A stretch of DNA of 64,000 bases from Photobacterium indicum. GTDB taxonomy: Bacteria; Pseudomonadota; Gammaproteobacteria; Enterobacterales; Vibrionaceae. The stretch spans positions 20,070 to 84,069 of the forward strand of contig NZ_PYOC01000019.1 of NCBI RefSeq assembly GCF_003026215.1, given 5' to 3'. Below are positions 35,983-45,565 of this stretch, piece by piece. A program made the translations under genes and the position numbers. The notes below the pieces were generated by a model, which ran no database searches, was not told where the DNA came from, and saw only the letters and a list, made by a program, of their open reading frames with translations. Numbering within the stretch: the first letter of the stretch is position 1; each line of letters starts with the position of its first letter.

Positions 35983-36499
35983 TGAGCTAGTAGAAGCTAG
36001 TTCACCAAATAAAATAGATCAAATTTATCAAATAAATATCGATTTGTTCACGCAAGCAGGTGTGCACTATCAAGAGTGGCAACACGAACCGATTCTGGAC
36101 TTCGATACCGATCAGCGTATCAGTGATGAGCTAGGTATCACCGCAGCCCCCACAAAAAGTTTATTCATGAAACTAAAAGGCGGTGGTCATTGTTTGTTGC
36201 TGACCCATCGCGACAACCGTCTTGACAGTAAACTGGTGAAATCATTAGTGGGTAAGCGCGTATCAATATGTAGCAATGAAGAAATGATTGCCGCGATTGG
36301 CTGTGAACCAGGTGCCGTATGTCCGTTTGGTTTGCCCGAACATGTCACACTGATTATAGATCCGGTACTGTATGGCTTTAATGAAATCATGTACACCCCA
36401 GGTAAGCCGACTTCTACATTTTCTTTTGCTGGCGCAAAACTAGATTCATTGCTGGCATTGTTACCGAATCCACAAATTCAGTTACCATCATCAGCCTGA
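35969..36499 (+). CDS. YbaK/ProX-family deacylase-like protein
   Basis: The 176-residue protein resembles the prolyl-tRNA-synthetase-associated YbaK domain: QEWQHEPILDFDT at the start, then AAPTKSLFMKLKGGGHCLLL with the family lysine, GCEPGAVCPFGL, and TFSFAG near the end. Such proteins hydrolyse wrongly charged tRNA (for example Ala-tRNAPro). The start codon overlaps argO by 14 bases with GGAG five bases upstream, so the two genes are cotranscribed. The neighbourhood in E. coli lacks this gene, so it is an insertion relative to that order. Confidence 0.85.
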   Translation: MSLSNELVEASSPNKIDQIYQINIDLFTQAGVHYQEWQHEPILDFDTDQRISDELGITAAPTKSLFMKLKGGGHCLLLTHRDNRLDSKLVKSLVGKRVSICSNEEMIAAIGCEPGAVCPFGLPEHVTLIIDPVLYGFNEIMYTPGKPTSTFSFAGAKLDSLLALLPNPQIQLPSSA

Positions 36500-36537
36500 A
36501 AATATATCATCGTTGTATTTAACCTGATTTTCCCAAT

Positions 36538-36564
36538 AAAAATGGAGCCATTCGGCTCCATTTT
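36538..36564. terminator. Bidirectional terminator before mscS end
   Basis: AAAATGGAGCC, ATTC, GGCTCCATTTTT form a stem with A- and T-runs that serves both converging genes. Confidence 0.93.
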
Positions 36565-36586
36565 TCTTTGCTCATCCTAAACTAGA

Positions 36587-37471
36587 TTAACCTTCCAGCT
36601 TATTCAAATGCACATCCATTTGTGGAAATGGGATTCCGATTTCTTCTTTATCAAGCTCTTCTTTAATCGCTTGAAGAAGATCAAAATATACCGCCCAGTA
36701 ATCACCTGTTTTAACCCACGGGCGAACCACAAAGTTAACTGATGAATCAGCTAATGCGACAACGCCAATAGTCGGAGCTGGATCTTTTAATACGCGGGGA
36801 TCAGCCTCAACAACACGCGTCAGCACTTCTTTCGTTTTTTTCAAATCAGCGTTATAAGAAACACCAATCACGTAATCAATACGACGAGTCTCATGACGAG
36901 AGTAGTTAGTAATTGCACTACCAATTACTGCACCGTTGGGTACAACAACCATTTTATTATCAGGTGTTGTTAGAATAGTTTGGAAAATCTGGATTGATTC
37001 AACAGAACCCGCCACACCACCAATTTCCACATAGTCACCAGACTTAAATGGACGGAAGGCGACAATCAATACGCCAGCAGCAAAGTTAGATAACGACCCT
37101 TGCAGCGCTAAACCAATAGCTAAACCAGCGGCACCAATTACTGCAACCACAGAAGCCGTTTGAACACCTAAACGCCCTAAAGCTGCAATTAGAACAATGA
37201 CGAATAACAAGTAACGAACCAATGAGTGTAAGAACTCAACAACGGCTTCGTCCATGTCTTTCTTACGCAGCATTTTCGCTACGCCATTGGCAATGGTTTT
37301 TACAATGATATTACCAATAAATAATATCAAGACTGCCGAAATAAGATTCACAGCATATTGCAGTAATAACTCTTGGTTATCAGCCACCCAATTACCAGCA
37401 CTTAACATCGTTTCTGTTAATTCATTATCTGTAATTGTATCGACAACCTTGTCAGTAACGCTCTCAGTCAT
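36587..37471 (-). CDS. mscS: Small-conductance mechanosensitive channel MscS
   Basis: MscS opens under membrane tension to release osmolytes after hypo-osmotic shock. The 294-residue protein (E. coli 286) has three membrane helices (about 30-58, 70-90, 96-125). The pore helix contains VVAVIGAAGLAIGLALQGSLSN with the alternating Gly/Ala pattern. A cytoplasmic beta domain with GDYVEIGGVAGSVESI and a C-terminal alpha/beta domain follow. It is located upstream of fbaA as in E. coli. Confidence 0.95.
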   Translation of the reverse strand: MTESVTDKVVDTITDNELTETMLSAGNWVADNQELLLQYAVNLISAVLILFIGNIIVKTIANGVAKMLRKKDMDEAVVEFLHSLVRYLLFVIVLIAALGRLGVQTASVVAVIGAAGLAIGLALQGSLSNFAAGVLIVAFRPFKSGDYVEIGGVAGSVESIQIFQTILTTPDNKMVVVPNGAVIGSAITNYSRHETRRIDYVIGVSYNADLKKTKEVLTRVVEADPRVLKDPAPTIGVVALADSSVNFVVRPWVKTGDYWAVYFDLLQAIKEELDKEEIGIPFPQMDVHLNKLEG

Positions 37472-37745
37472 TATAAGTCTCTCTAATTATTAGTCCCGTA
37501 ACCACCAACTATTATTTTTACGCAACGTATTCACAGATAAGTTGCGTAGAAGAGTCATAATATCGGGTCAAACTTGCCTATTAATATAACAGCGTTTTTA
37601 TAATTTGCTGCCAAAGATTTACTAAAGTCAGAATTATTAAGTAAATTATTGCTGTTAAGGTAATAAAAAATATCTAACAAAAATAAATAATCATAAATAA
37701 AATCGAAGAAAGAATATCTAAAAATCTAACGTATTGTTTCAAAAC
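37472..37745. other. AT-rich gap between fbaA end and mscS start
   Basis: This is the upstream region of mscS on the minus strand. It is strongly AT-rich with poly-A stretches. I see no gene or clear promoter. Confidence 0.4.
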
Positions 37746-37773
37746 AAAAAAAGCCCGCTAAATGCGGGCTTTA
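37746..37773 (-). terminator. fbaA terminator
   Basis: On the minus strand AAAGCCCGC, ATTTA, GCGGGCTTTTTTTG is a strong intrinsic terminator 47 bases after fbaA. Confidence 0.95.
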
Positions 37774-37819
37774 ATAATCTCAATGTCCAACGCCTAAGCG
37801 TGGATTATTCTGTAATAAA

Positions 37820-38896
<1,077 letters not shown>

Positions 38897-38948
38897 AACA
38901 ATTAGTCCTATTAACTTACGTAGTCGGTGTTAAATATTAAACGAAATT

Positions 38949-38964
38949 TTGCAAACGTTTGCTT
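38949..38964. promoter_or_regulatory. GCAAACGTTTGC palindrome upstream of fbaA
   Basis: A perfect 12-bp palindrome (38951-38962) 55 bases before fbaA fits the LacI-family consensus; its outer bases fit PurR better than Cra. In E. coli Cra controls this operon, so either regulator is possible. Confidence 0.6.
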
Positions 38965-39041
38965 CTGGTCAGCATTCTATAAAAAGTTGATCAGATTCAC
39001 AAACATTAAAAGAAGGGAGCATTCACTCCCTTCCTATTTAA

Positions 39042-40205
39042 TTATGCTTTTGCACGTTCTTCTAGCATAGCAACTGCAGGTAATACTTTACCCTCAACGA
39101 ACTCAAGGAACGCGCCGCCGCCAGTAGAAATGTAAGAAACGTCAGCCTTGATACCGAACTTGTCGATAGCCGCTAATGTGTCACCGCCGCCAGCAACAGA
39201 GAAACCTTCAGAATCTGCAATTGCTTTAGAAATACCAGCAGTACCCGCTTCAAAGTTTTTGAATTCAAATACGCCAACAGGGCCATTCCAAAGAATTGTC
39301 TTTGCATTGCTGATGATTTCAGCAAGAGCGGCTGTTGAATCTGGACCTAGGTCGAAGATCATGTCGTCGTCTTGAACTTCAGAAACGTGCTTGATTTCAG
39401 CTTCTGCGTTCTCATCGAATGCTTTTGCACATGCAACGTCAGTTGCAACAGGAATCGCACAGTCTTTCATTAGCTTTTTAGCTGTTTCAACTAAATCGGC
39501 TTCGTACAGTGATTTACCAACGTTGTGGCCTTCAGCTGCAATGAATGTGTTCGCGATGCCACCACCAACAACAAGTTGGTCAGCAATTTTAGATAGCGAC
39601 TCAAGAACAGTCAGCTTAGTTGATACTTTAGAACCACCAACGATTGCAACAAGTGGACGAGCAGGGTTGTCCATTGCTTTGCCAAGTGCTTCAAGTTCAG
39701 CAGCTAGTAGAGGACCAGCACACGCGATAGGTGCGTTCATGCCAACACCATGAGTAGATGCTTGTGCACGGTGAGCCGTACCGAATGCATCCATTACGAA
39801 GATGTCACATAGTGCTGCATATTTCTTAGAAAGCTCTTCTTCGTTCTTCTTTTCGCCTTTGTTAAAGCGAACGTTTTCAAGAACAACTAGCTCACCAGCA
39901 TTTAGTTCAAGACCATCTAGGTAATCTTTCGCTAGTTTAACGTCACAATCTAGTGCGTCATTTAAGTAGTTAACTACTGGAGCTAGAGAGAACTCTTCGT
40001 TGTACTCGCCTTCCGTTGGACGACCAAGGTGAGAAGTAACCATTACTTTAGCGCCAGCTTCTAGGCAACGCTTAATTGTAGGTAGAGATGCAAGGATACG
40101 TGCATCAGAAGTTACTTTACCTTCTTTAACTGGTACGTTTAGATCTGCACGAATAAATACGCGCTTACCAGCAAGTTCCAGATCAGTCATCTTGATTACA
40201 GACAT
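39042..40205 (-). CDS. pgk: Phosphoglycerate kinase
   Basis: Pgk makes ATP from 1,3-bisphosphoglycerate in glycolysis. It begins with MSVIKMTDLELAGKRVFIRADLNVPV, with the substrate-binding RADLNVP and the later SHLGRP, LENVRF, AIVGGSKVSTKL and STGGGAFLE. The open frame reaches 40220, but the ATG at 40205 has GAGAGGA upstream and gives 387 residues, the E. coli length. It sits between epd and fbaA. Confidence 0.98.
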   Translation of the reverse strand: MSVIKMTDLELAGKRVFIRADLNVPVKEGKVTSDARILASLPTIKRCLEAGAKVMVTSHLGRPTEGEYNEEFSLAPVVNYLNDALDCDVKLAKDYLDGLELNAGELVVLENVRFNKGEKKNEEELSKKYAALCDIFVMDAFGTAHRAQASTHGVGMNAPIACAGPLLAAELEALGKAMDNPARPLVAIVGGSKVSTKLTVLESLSKIADQLVVGGGIANTFIAAEGHNVGKSLYEADLVETAKKLMKDCAIPVATDVACAKAFDENAEAEIKHVSEVQDDDMIFDLGPDSTAALAEIISNAKTILWNGPVGVFEFKNFEAGTAGISKAIADSEGFSVAGGGDTLAAIDKFGIKADVSYISTGGGAFLEFVEGKVLPAVAMLEERAKA

Positions 40206-40288
40206 TGTTCGTCCTCTCAACAGTGTTAAAAATAAAAATTAAAGTTTGTACGAACCCAGCACGCTTGGTGCTAAGCCCTAATAATTCT

Positions 40289-41347
40289 TTATTGCGGTTT
40301 TGCTTCGCTATGTTGTGCAGCATCAGAAGCATGCATTGCCAACGCCGTATCTAACATACGATTCGCGAATCCCCATTCGTTATCACACCACACAAGCAAC
40401 TTGATTAAATGCTTATTACTGACACGCGTTTGCGTGCCATCGACTATCGCGCTATGGGGATCGTGATTAAAGTCAATAGAGACCAAAGGTGCTTCGGTGT
40501 AATCCACTATGCTTTCTAATGTACAACGAGACACATCAGACAAGGCTTGATTTACGTCATTAACTTTCACATTTGTCTTAACTGTGACACTTAAATCCAT
40601 CGCAGTGACGTTAATTGTAGGAACTCTGACCGAAATCGCTTCAAATTTGTCAGCAAATTTCGGAAATATACGTCCAATTCCAAGATGCAGTTTGGTATCA
40701 ACAGGAATAATAGACTGACTCGCGGCACGCGTTCGGCGTAGATCTGAATGATAACCATCAATTACTTGTTGATCATTCATCGCTGAGTGAATAGTGGTGA
40801 TGGTGCCAGATTCAATGCCAAAAGCATCATCAATAATCTTAATGACAGTTACGATACAATTCGTCGTACATGAGCCATTAGAAACAATGCGGTGTTCTGA
40901 TGTGAGTGTTTTGTGGTTAACACCATAGATAATGGTATTGTCGATATCATTCGCGGCAGGGTGAGAGAATAAAACTTTCTTGGCACCTGCTTTGATATGG
41001 GCAAGACCATCTTCGCGAGAACCATATACCCCAGTACAATCAAGAACTATATCGACATCTAAATTATGCCAAGGAAGGAGGTTTATATCGCTTTGATGCA
41101 AGATACGAATATCATCCCGTTCTCCATTTTCATGAGCAATAAACAAATGCTCTTGATCATGTGAGACAGGCTTAAAGAAACGTCCATGGCTAGAGTCATA
41201 TTGTAATAAGTGAGCCATAGCTTCAGGCTCAGCCAATTCATTGACTGCCACGACACTGATGTGGTGGTGTTTGCCGCTCTCGTACAATGCGCGAAGCACA
41301 CTGCGTCCGATGCGACCAAATCCGTTAATTGCGACTTTTAGTGTCAT
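40289..41347 (-). CDS. epd: Erythrose-4-phosphate dehydrogenase
   Basis: Epd oxidises erythrose 4-phosphate to 4-phosphoerythronate, feeding pyridoxal phosphate synthesis through PdxB and later PdxJ. It is a GAPDH relative with AINGFGRIGRS at the N-terminus and the catalytic cysteine in SNGSCTTNC. The family differs from GAPDH in NSAMNDQQVIDGYH-like context (HSAMNDQQVIDGYH). The ATG at 41347 gives MTLKVAINGFG and 352 residues; the frame upstream to 41437 is not expected to be translated. A CRP-like site lies 66 bases upstream. Confidence 0.94.
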   Translation of the reverse strand: MTLKVAINGFGRIGRSVLRALYESGKHHHISVVAVNELAEPEAMAHLLQYDSSHGRFFKPVSHDQEHLFIAHENGERDDIRILHQSDINLLPWHNLDVDIVLDCTGVYGSREDGLAHIKAGAKKVLFSHPAANDIDNTIIYGVNHKTLTSEHRIVSNGSCTTNCIVTVIKIIDDAFGIESGTITTIHSAMNDQQVIDGYHSDLRRTRAASQSIIPVDTKLHLGIGRIFPKFADKFEAISVRVPTINVTAMDLSVTVKTNVKVNDVNQALSDVSRCTLESIVDYTEAPLVSIDFNHDPHSAIVDGTQTRVSNKHLIKLLVWCDNEWGFANRMLDTALAMHASDAAQHSEAKPQ

Positions 41348-41412
41348 ATCCGTGCTACAAAAGTAATCAACAGCGCTAGTGTATAACAAGCTCCGCTTGG
41401 AATCACGATAAT

Positions 41413-41428
41413 TGTGACAGCTCTCACT
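41413..41428. promoter_or_regulatory. CRP-like site upstream of epd
   Basis: TGTGA, six bases, TCACT matches the CRP dyad at nine of ten core positions, 66-81 bases before the epd start. CRP control of epd is known in E. coli; here it is inferred. Confidence 0.6.
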
Positions 41429-41531
41429 CAACACCAAGATAAAACAATAAAATCAACTATGTAAGTACAATAAAGACTGATAATAAAGACGAAAATACTG
41501 AAAAACAGTCGTTTTAGTTCACATTTTCCAA

Positions 41532-41562
41532 TAAAAAAGGCCTCCATCGGAAGCCTTTTTTT
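41532..41562 (-). terminator. tktA terminator
   Basis: On the minus strand AAAAAAAGGCTTCC, GATG, GGAGGCCTTTTTT forms a stem with T-run, 60 bases after tktA. Confidence 0.92.
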
Positions 41563-41621
41563 CACACTGCGAAATAAATCACCTTAAAATAGAGAAATTC
41601 CATTCAAGGGATCGTCAACAA

Positions 41622-43634
41622 TTAAGCAAGAAGCTCTTTTGCTGTATCAACAACGTTTTCAACCGTAAAGCCAAACATCTTGAATAGCTCGCCTGCTGGT
41701 GCAGACTCACCAAATGTTGTCATACCGATGATGCGACCATCGAAGCCTACATACTTGTACCAGAAATCAGCAATACCGGCTTCAACTGCGATACGTGCAG
41801 TCACATCAGACGGTAATACAGATTCACGGTAAGCAGCATCTTGCTTATCGAATGTATCTGTTGCTGGCATAGAAACAACGCGAACTTTACGGCCATCAGC
41901 AGTTAGCTGGGCGTAAGCTTCTGTTACTAGCTCAACTTCAGAGCCTGTTGCGATAAGAATAAGCTCTGGCTTACCTTCACAATCTTTCAGGATGTAACCA
42001 CCCTTCGCGATATCAGCAACTTGCGCATCTGTACGTGGTTGTTGTGCTAGGTTCTGACGCGAGAAGATTAGCGCTGTAGGGCCATCTTTACGTTCGATTG
42101 CCAGTTTCCAAGCAACTGCAGATTCAACCTGATCACATGGACGCCATGTGCTCATGTTAGGTGTTAGGCGCAGTGAAGCAATCTGCTCTACTGGCTGGTG
42201 CGTAGGACCATCTTCACCCAGACCGATTGAGTCGTGTGTGTACACCTGAATGTTCTGAATTTTCATCAGCGCAGCCATACGCATTGCGTTACGTGCGTAT
42301 TCCATGAACATTAGGAATGTTGCACCGTAAGGTACGAAACCGCCGTGTAGCGCCATGCCGTTGATGATAGCGGTCATTGCGAATTCACGTACACCATAGT
42401 GGATGTAGTTACCGCTAAAGTCGCCAGCTTCTAGTGCTTTTGAACCCGACCACATCGTCAAGTTAGACGGTGCAAGGTCAGCAGAGCCGCCCATGAATTC
42501 AGGAACAAGCTTACCGAATGCTTCTAGTGCGTTTTGAGACGCTTTACGTGAAGCAATGTTTGCTGGGTTCGCTTGAAGATCAGCGATGATTTTACTTGTT
42601 TCAGCTTCCCAGTTAGCAGGAAGATCACCAACAGAACGACGCTTAAATTCAGCGGCTAGTTCAGGGTGAGCCGCTGCGTATGCTGCAAACTTCTCGTCCC
42701 ATGCCGATTCTTTTGCAGAGCCAGCTTCTTTCGCGTCCCACTCAGCTGCAATGTCAGCAGGGATTTCGAAAGGACCGTGGTTCCAGCCAAGGAATTCACG
42801 TGCAGCTGTGATTTCTTCAGCACCTAGAGGAGCACCGTGACAATCGTGTGTACCCGCTTTGTTTGGCGAACCAAAGCCGATAACAGTCTTAGTACAAATA
42901 AGCGTTGGCTTACCTGTTTCCGCTTTTGCTGCTTCGATTGCCGCGTTGATTGCGTCAGCATCGTGACCATCAACCGCAGGAATAACATGCCAGCCGTACG
43001 CTTCAAAACGCTTAGGTGTATCGTCAGTGAACCAACCTTCTACTTCACCATCGATAGAGATACCGTTGTCATCCCAGAAAGCAACCAGCTTGCCAAGACC
43101 CAGCGTACCCGCTAGAGAACATGCTTCATGAGAAATACCTTCCATCATGCAGCCATCACCCATAAAGGTGTAAGTGAAGTGATCGACGATATCATGGCCG
43201 TCACGGTTGAACTGATCTGCCATTGCTTTTTCAGCAATCGCCATACCTACCGCGTTGGTAATACCCTGGCCCAGTGGACCTGTCGTCGTTTCAACACCTG
43301 GTGCGTAACCGTATTCAGGGTGGCCCGGTGTTTTAGAGTGAAGTTGACGGAAGTTTTTCAGGTCGCTAATCGACAGATCGTAACCTGTTAGGTGAAGCAG
43401 AGAATAAATTAGCATTGAACCGTGGCCGTTTGACAAAATGAAACGGTCGCGATCAGCCCACTGTGGGTTCTGTGGGTTGTGGTTCATGTGGCTGCGCCAC
43501 AGTACTTCAGCGATATCAGCCATACCCATTGGTGCACCAGGGTGGCCAGAGTTAGCTTGTTGAACACCGTCCATACTTAGGGCACGGATTGCATTTGCCA
43601 GCTCTTTACGAGAATTAGCGTTACGTGAAGACAT
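41622..43634 (-). CDS. tktA: Transketolase
   Basis: Transketolase moves two-carbon units between sugar phosphates with thiamine diphosphate. The 670-residue protein (E. coli 663) has SGHPGAPMGMADIAEVLW, the ThDP-binding GDGCMMEGISHEA...WDDNGISIDG, and the pyrimidine-domain signature GLGEDGPTHQPVEQIASLR near residue 470. It is transcribed toward epd, from its own regulatory region shared with metK. The speA/speB genes that separate tktA and metK in E. coli are absent here. Confidence 0.98.
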   Translation of the reverse strand: MSSRNANSRKELANAIRALSMDGVQQANSGHPGAPMGMADIAEVLWRSHMNHNPQNPQWADRDRFILSNGHGSMLIYSLLHLTGYDLSISDLKNFRQLHSKTPGHPEYGYAPGVETTTGPLGQGITNAVGMAIAEKAMADQFNRDGHDIVDHFTYTFMGDGCMMEGISHEACSLAGTLGLGKLVAFWDDNGISIDGEVEGWFTDDTPKRFEAYGWHVIPAVDGHDADAINAAIEAAKAETGKPTLICTKTVIGFGSPNKAGTHDCHGAPLGAEEITAAREFLGWNHGPFEIPADIAAEWDAKEAGSAKESAWDEKFAAYAAAHPELAAEFKRRSVGDLPANWEAETSKIIADLQANPANIASRKASQNALEAFGKLVPEFMGGSADLAPSNLTMWSGSKALEAGDFSGNYIHYGVREFAMTAIINGMALHGGFVPYGATFLMFMEYARNAMRMAALMKIQNIQVYTHDSIGLGEDGPTHQPVEQIASLRLTPNMSTWRPCDQVESAVAWKLAIERKDGPTALIFSRQNLAQQPRTDAQVADIAKGGYILKDCEGKPELILIATGSEVELVTEAYAQLTADGRKVRVVSMPATDTFDKQDAAYRESVLPSDVTARIAVEAGIADFWYKYVGFDGRIIGMTTFGESAPAGELFKMFGFTVENVVDTAKELLA

Positions 43635-43770
43635 GTCTGCTCCAGAAATTCGTAGACTGTATATTTTAAGTTATCGGTCAGCAAAAACGCGACCAATTAA
43701 CCATGATTCGGCGGGCGGGTATTGTCGCAAAGACAGCCCCCTTACTGCAATCGTTTTCCTGAAGAAAATT

Positions 43771-43789
43771 AGCCTATTTTCAATAGGCT
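43771..43789. repeat. AGCCTATT palindrome between tktA and metK
   Basis: AGCCTATT and AATAGGCT form an exact 8-bp inverted repeat with a three-base spacer. It could be an operator or a hairpin in the tktA leader. No regulator can be assigned. Confidence 0.45.
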
Positions 43790-43830
43790 GAAAATAAGCA
43801 TCACTAAGCTACTGTAAATAAAAGCAGTTA

Positions 43831-43846
43831 AGGGAAACGTTTGCTT
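43831..43846. promoter_or_regulatory. LacI-family-like operator upstream of tktA
   Basis: AGGGAAACGTTTGCTT contains the AAACGTTT core and matches the PurR consensus with one mismatch; it may equally be a Cra-type site. It is about 200 bases upstream of tktA. Confidence 0.45.
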
Positions 43847-43880
43847 CCACGAAATAAAGATGACCTTACTCTTCGTGCTG

Positions 43881-43908
43881 TTGATTTTATAACTACTTCG
43901 AGTATTAT
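43881..43908 (+). promoter_or_regulatory. Sigma-70 promoter of metK
   Basis: TTGATT and TATTAT are 16 bases apart. The MetJ-like palindrome begins at the base after the -10 box, so repressor binding would cover the start site. Confidence 0.75.
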
Positions 43909-43924
43909 AGCCGTCTAGACGGAG
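43909..43924 (+). promoter_or_regulatory. MetJ operator (met boxes)
   Basis: AGCCGTCT followed directly by AGACGGAG gives two 8-mers similar to the AGACGTCT met box, forming the perfect 12-bp palindrome CCGTCTAGACGG. MetJ represses metK with S-adenosylmethionine as corepressor in E. coli. Confidence 0.7.
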
Positions 43925-44033
43925 GTAGCTCTATACATACAAACGTATATCCGTGTATGCCTGTAATGATTTACAAGCAAGTATTCACCAGAGCTATCGC
44001 TTATCAATCAATGTTAATGAAGTGAGAATACTC

Positions 44034-45188
44034 ATGGCAAAACACCTGTTTACTTCTGAGTCTGTATCGGAAGGTCATCCAGATAAAATTGCAGACCAAA
44101 TCTCAGATGCAGTCTTGGATGCAATTCTAGAGCAAGACCCAAAAGCACGTGTTGCTTGTGAGACTTATGTAAAAACCGGCATGGTAATGGTTGGCGGTGA
44201 AATCACCACTTCTGCATGGGTTGATATCGAAGAAATTACACGTGAGACGGTTCGTGAAATCGGCTACGTAAACTCTGAAATGGGTTTTGACGCAAACTCT
44301 TGTGCTGTATTAAGTGCAATCGGTAAGCAGTCTCCAGACATCAATCAAGGTGTTGACCGTGAAGATCCGCGCGAACTAGGCGCTGGTGACCAAGGCATCA
44401 TGTTTGGTTACGCATCAGACGAAACAGACGTGCTAATGCCTGCACCTGTTACGTATGCGCACCGTTTAGTTGAGCGTCAAGCTAAAGTACGTAAAAACGG
44501 TACGCTACCTTGGTTACGCCCAGATGCAAAAAGCCAGGTAACATTCGCATACGATCAAGGTAAAATTGTTGGTATCGATGCAGTGGTTCTTTCAACTCAG
44601 CACAGCGACTGTATTGATCTACCTGTATTGCAAGAAGCAGTAATGGAAGAAATCATCAAGCCAGTACTGCCTTCAGAGTGGCTGACTAAAGAAACTAAAT
44701 TCTTCATCAACCCAACGGGTCGTTTCGTTATCGGTGGCCCTATGGGTGACTGTGGTCTTACTGGTCGTAAGATTATTGTTGATACATACGGCGGTGCAGC
44801 ACGTCACGGTGGCGGTGCATTCTCAGGTAAAGATCCATCAAAAGTTGACCGTTCAGCAGCTTACGCAGCACGTTATGTTGCTAAAAACATTGTTGCTGCT
44901 GGTCTGGCTGCGCGTTGTGAAATTCAGCTTTCATACGCGATTGGTGTTGCAGATCCAACATCTATCATGGTTGAAACGTTTGGTACTGAAAAAGTGTCTC
45001 ATGACATCATTGTTGATGCTGTTCGTCAAAACTTCGATTTACGCCCATACGGCCTAATCGAAATGCTTGACCTGCTTCAGCCAATCTACAAGAAAACAGC
45101 AGCATACGGTCACTTTGGTCGTGAAGAATTCCCTTGGGAAGCGACTGATAAAGTTGAAATGCTACGCGACTTCGCTAACATTAAGTAA
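44034..45188 (+). CDS. metK: S-adenosylmethionine synthase
   Basis: MetK makes S-adenosylmethionine from methionine and ATP. The protein has the family motifs SEGHPDKIADQISDAVLD at the N-terminus, GAGDQGIMFGYA (about 117-128) and GGGAFSGKDPSKVDRS. The frame is open upstream to 43953, but ATG 44034 gives MAKHLFTSESVSEGHPDK and 384 residues, the E. coli length, with GTGAGA upstream. It diverges from tktA. Confidence 0.98.
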   Translation: MAKHLFTSESVSEGHPDKIADQISDAVLDAILEQDPKARVACETYVKTGMVMVGGEITTSAWVDIEEITRETVREIGYVNSEMGFDANSCAVLSAIGKQSPDINQGVDREDPRELGAGDQGIMFGYASDETDVLMPAPVTYAHRLVERQAKVRKNGTLPWLRPDAKSQVTFAYDQGKIVGIDAVVLSTQHSDCIDLPVLQEAVMEEIIKPVLPSEWLTKETKFFINPTGRFVIGGPMGDCGLTGRKIIVDTYGGAARHGGGAFSGKDPSKVDRSAAYAARYVAKNIVAAGLAARCEIQLSYAIGVADPTSIMVETFGTEKVSHDIIVDAVRQNFDLRPYGLIEMLDLLQPIYKKTAAYGHFGREEFPWEATDKVEMLRDFANIK

Positions 45189-45209
45189 GCAAAGTGGTAC
45201 AACAGCTAA

Positions 45210-45239
45210 TAAAAAGGAAGCCTTGGCTTCCTTTTTTTA
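45210..45239 (+). terminator. metK terminator
   Basis: AAAAAGGAAGCC, TTG, GCTTCCTTTTTTT is a strong intrinsic terminator 22 bases after metK. Confidence 0.95.
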
Positions 45240-45254
45240 TATATGAAAATTAGC

Positions 45255-45522
45255 GTATACCCAAGCTACCTCAAGATGCAGGATTCAGAGTGATATCAGC
45301 GTATTTAATTCAAGGGAAATGTGTGTAGGAATGGCATTCCCTTTCAAACACATTTGACACAGAAGTAGATACGCTGAATCACTCCCGAAGGGCGAGTTTT
45401 GTTGGGCTCTATCCGGTGTTACTTATTTTCAACGTAGAACAACTAGGTCTATAAATAAGTGCCTTGCCTAGAGCCCAACAAATTCTCGCTGAAACGAGCA
45501 TCTTGAGGTAACTTGGGTATAC
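45255..45522. mobile_element. MITE-like palindromic element, copy 1
   Basis: The 268-bp element is bounded by 25-bp terminal inverted repeats beginning GTATACCCAAGCTACCTC and differing at one position. It has no coding sequence. Inside are two further dyads: arm 1 around 45290-45390 (TGAT.CAGCGTAT with ATACGCTGAATCA, enclosing AAGGGAA/TTCCCTT), and arm 2 around 45400-45485 (TGTTGGGCTCTA with TAGAGCCCAACA, enclosing ACTTATTT/AAATAAGT). The whole can fold as a three-way structure. A related element lies at 55888-56152. No target-site duplication was recognised. Confidence 0.75.
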
Positions 45523-45565
45523 AATCTTTAAAATCGTCGACTCATTACCAACGAAAGAAAAATGC

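Noticed and set aside
43128..43391. Long plus-strand frames inside tktA
   Set aside because: They are antisense shadows of a well-conserved coding sequence and lack ribosome sites.
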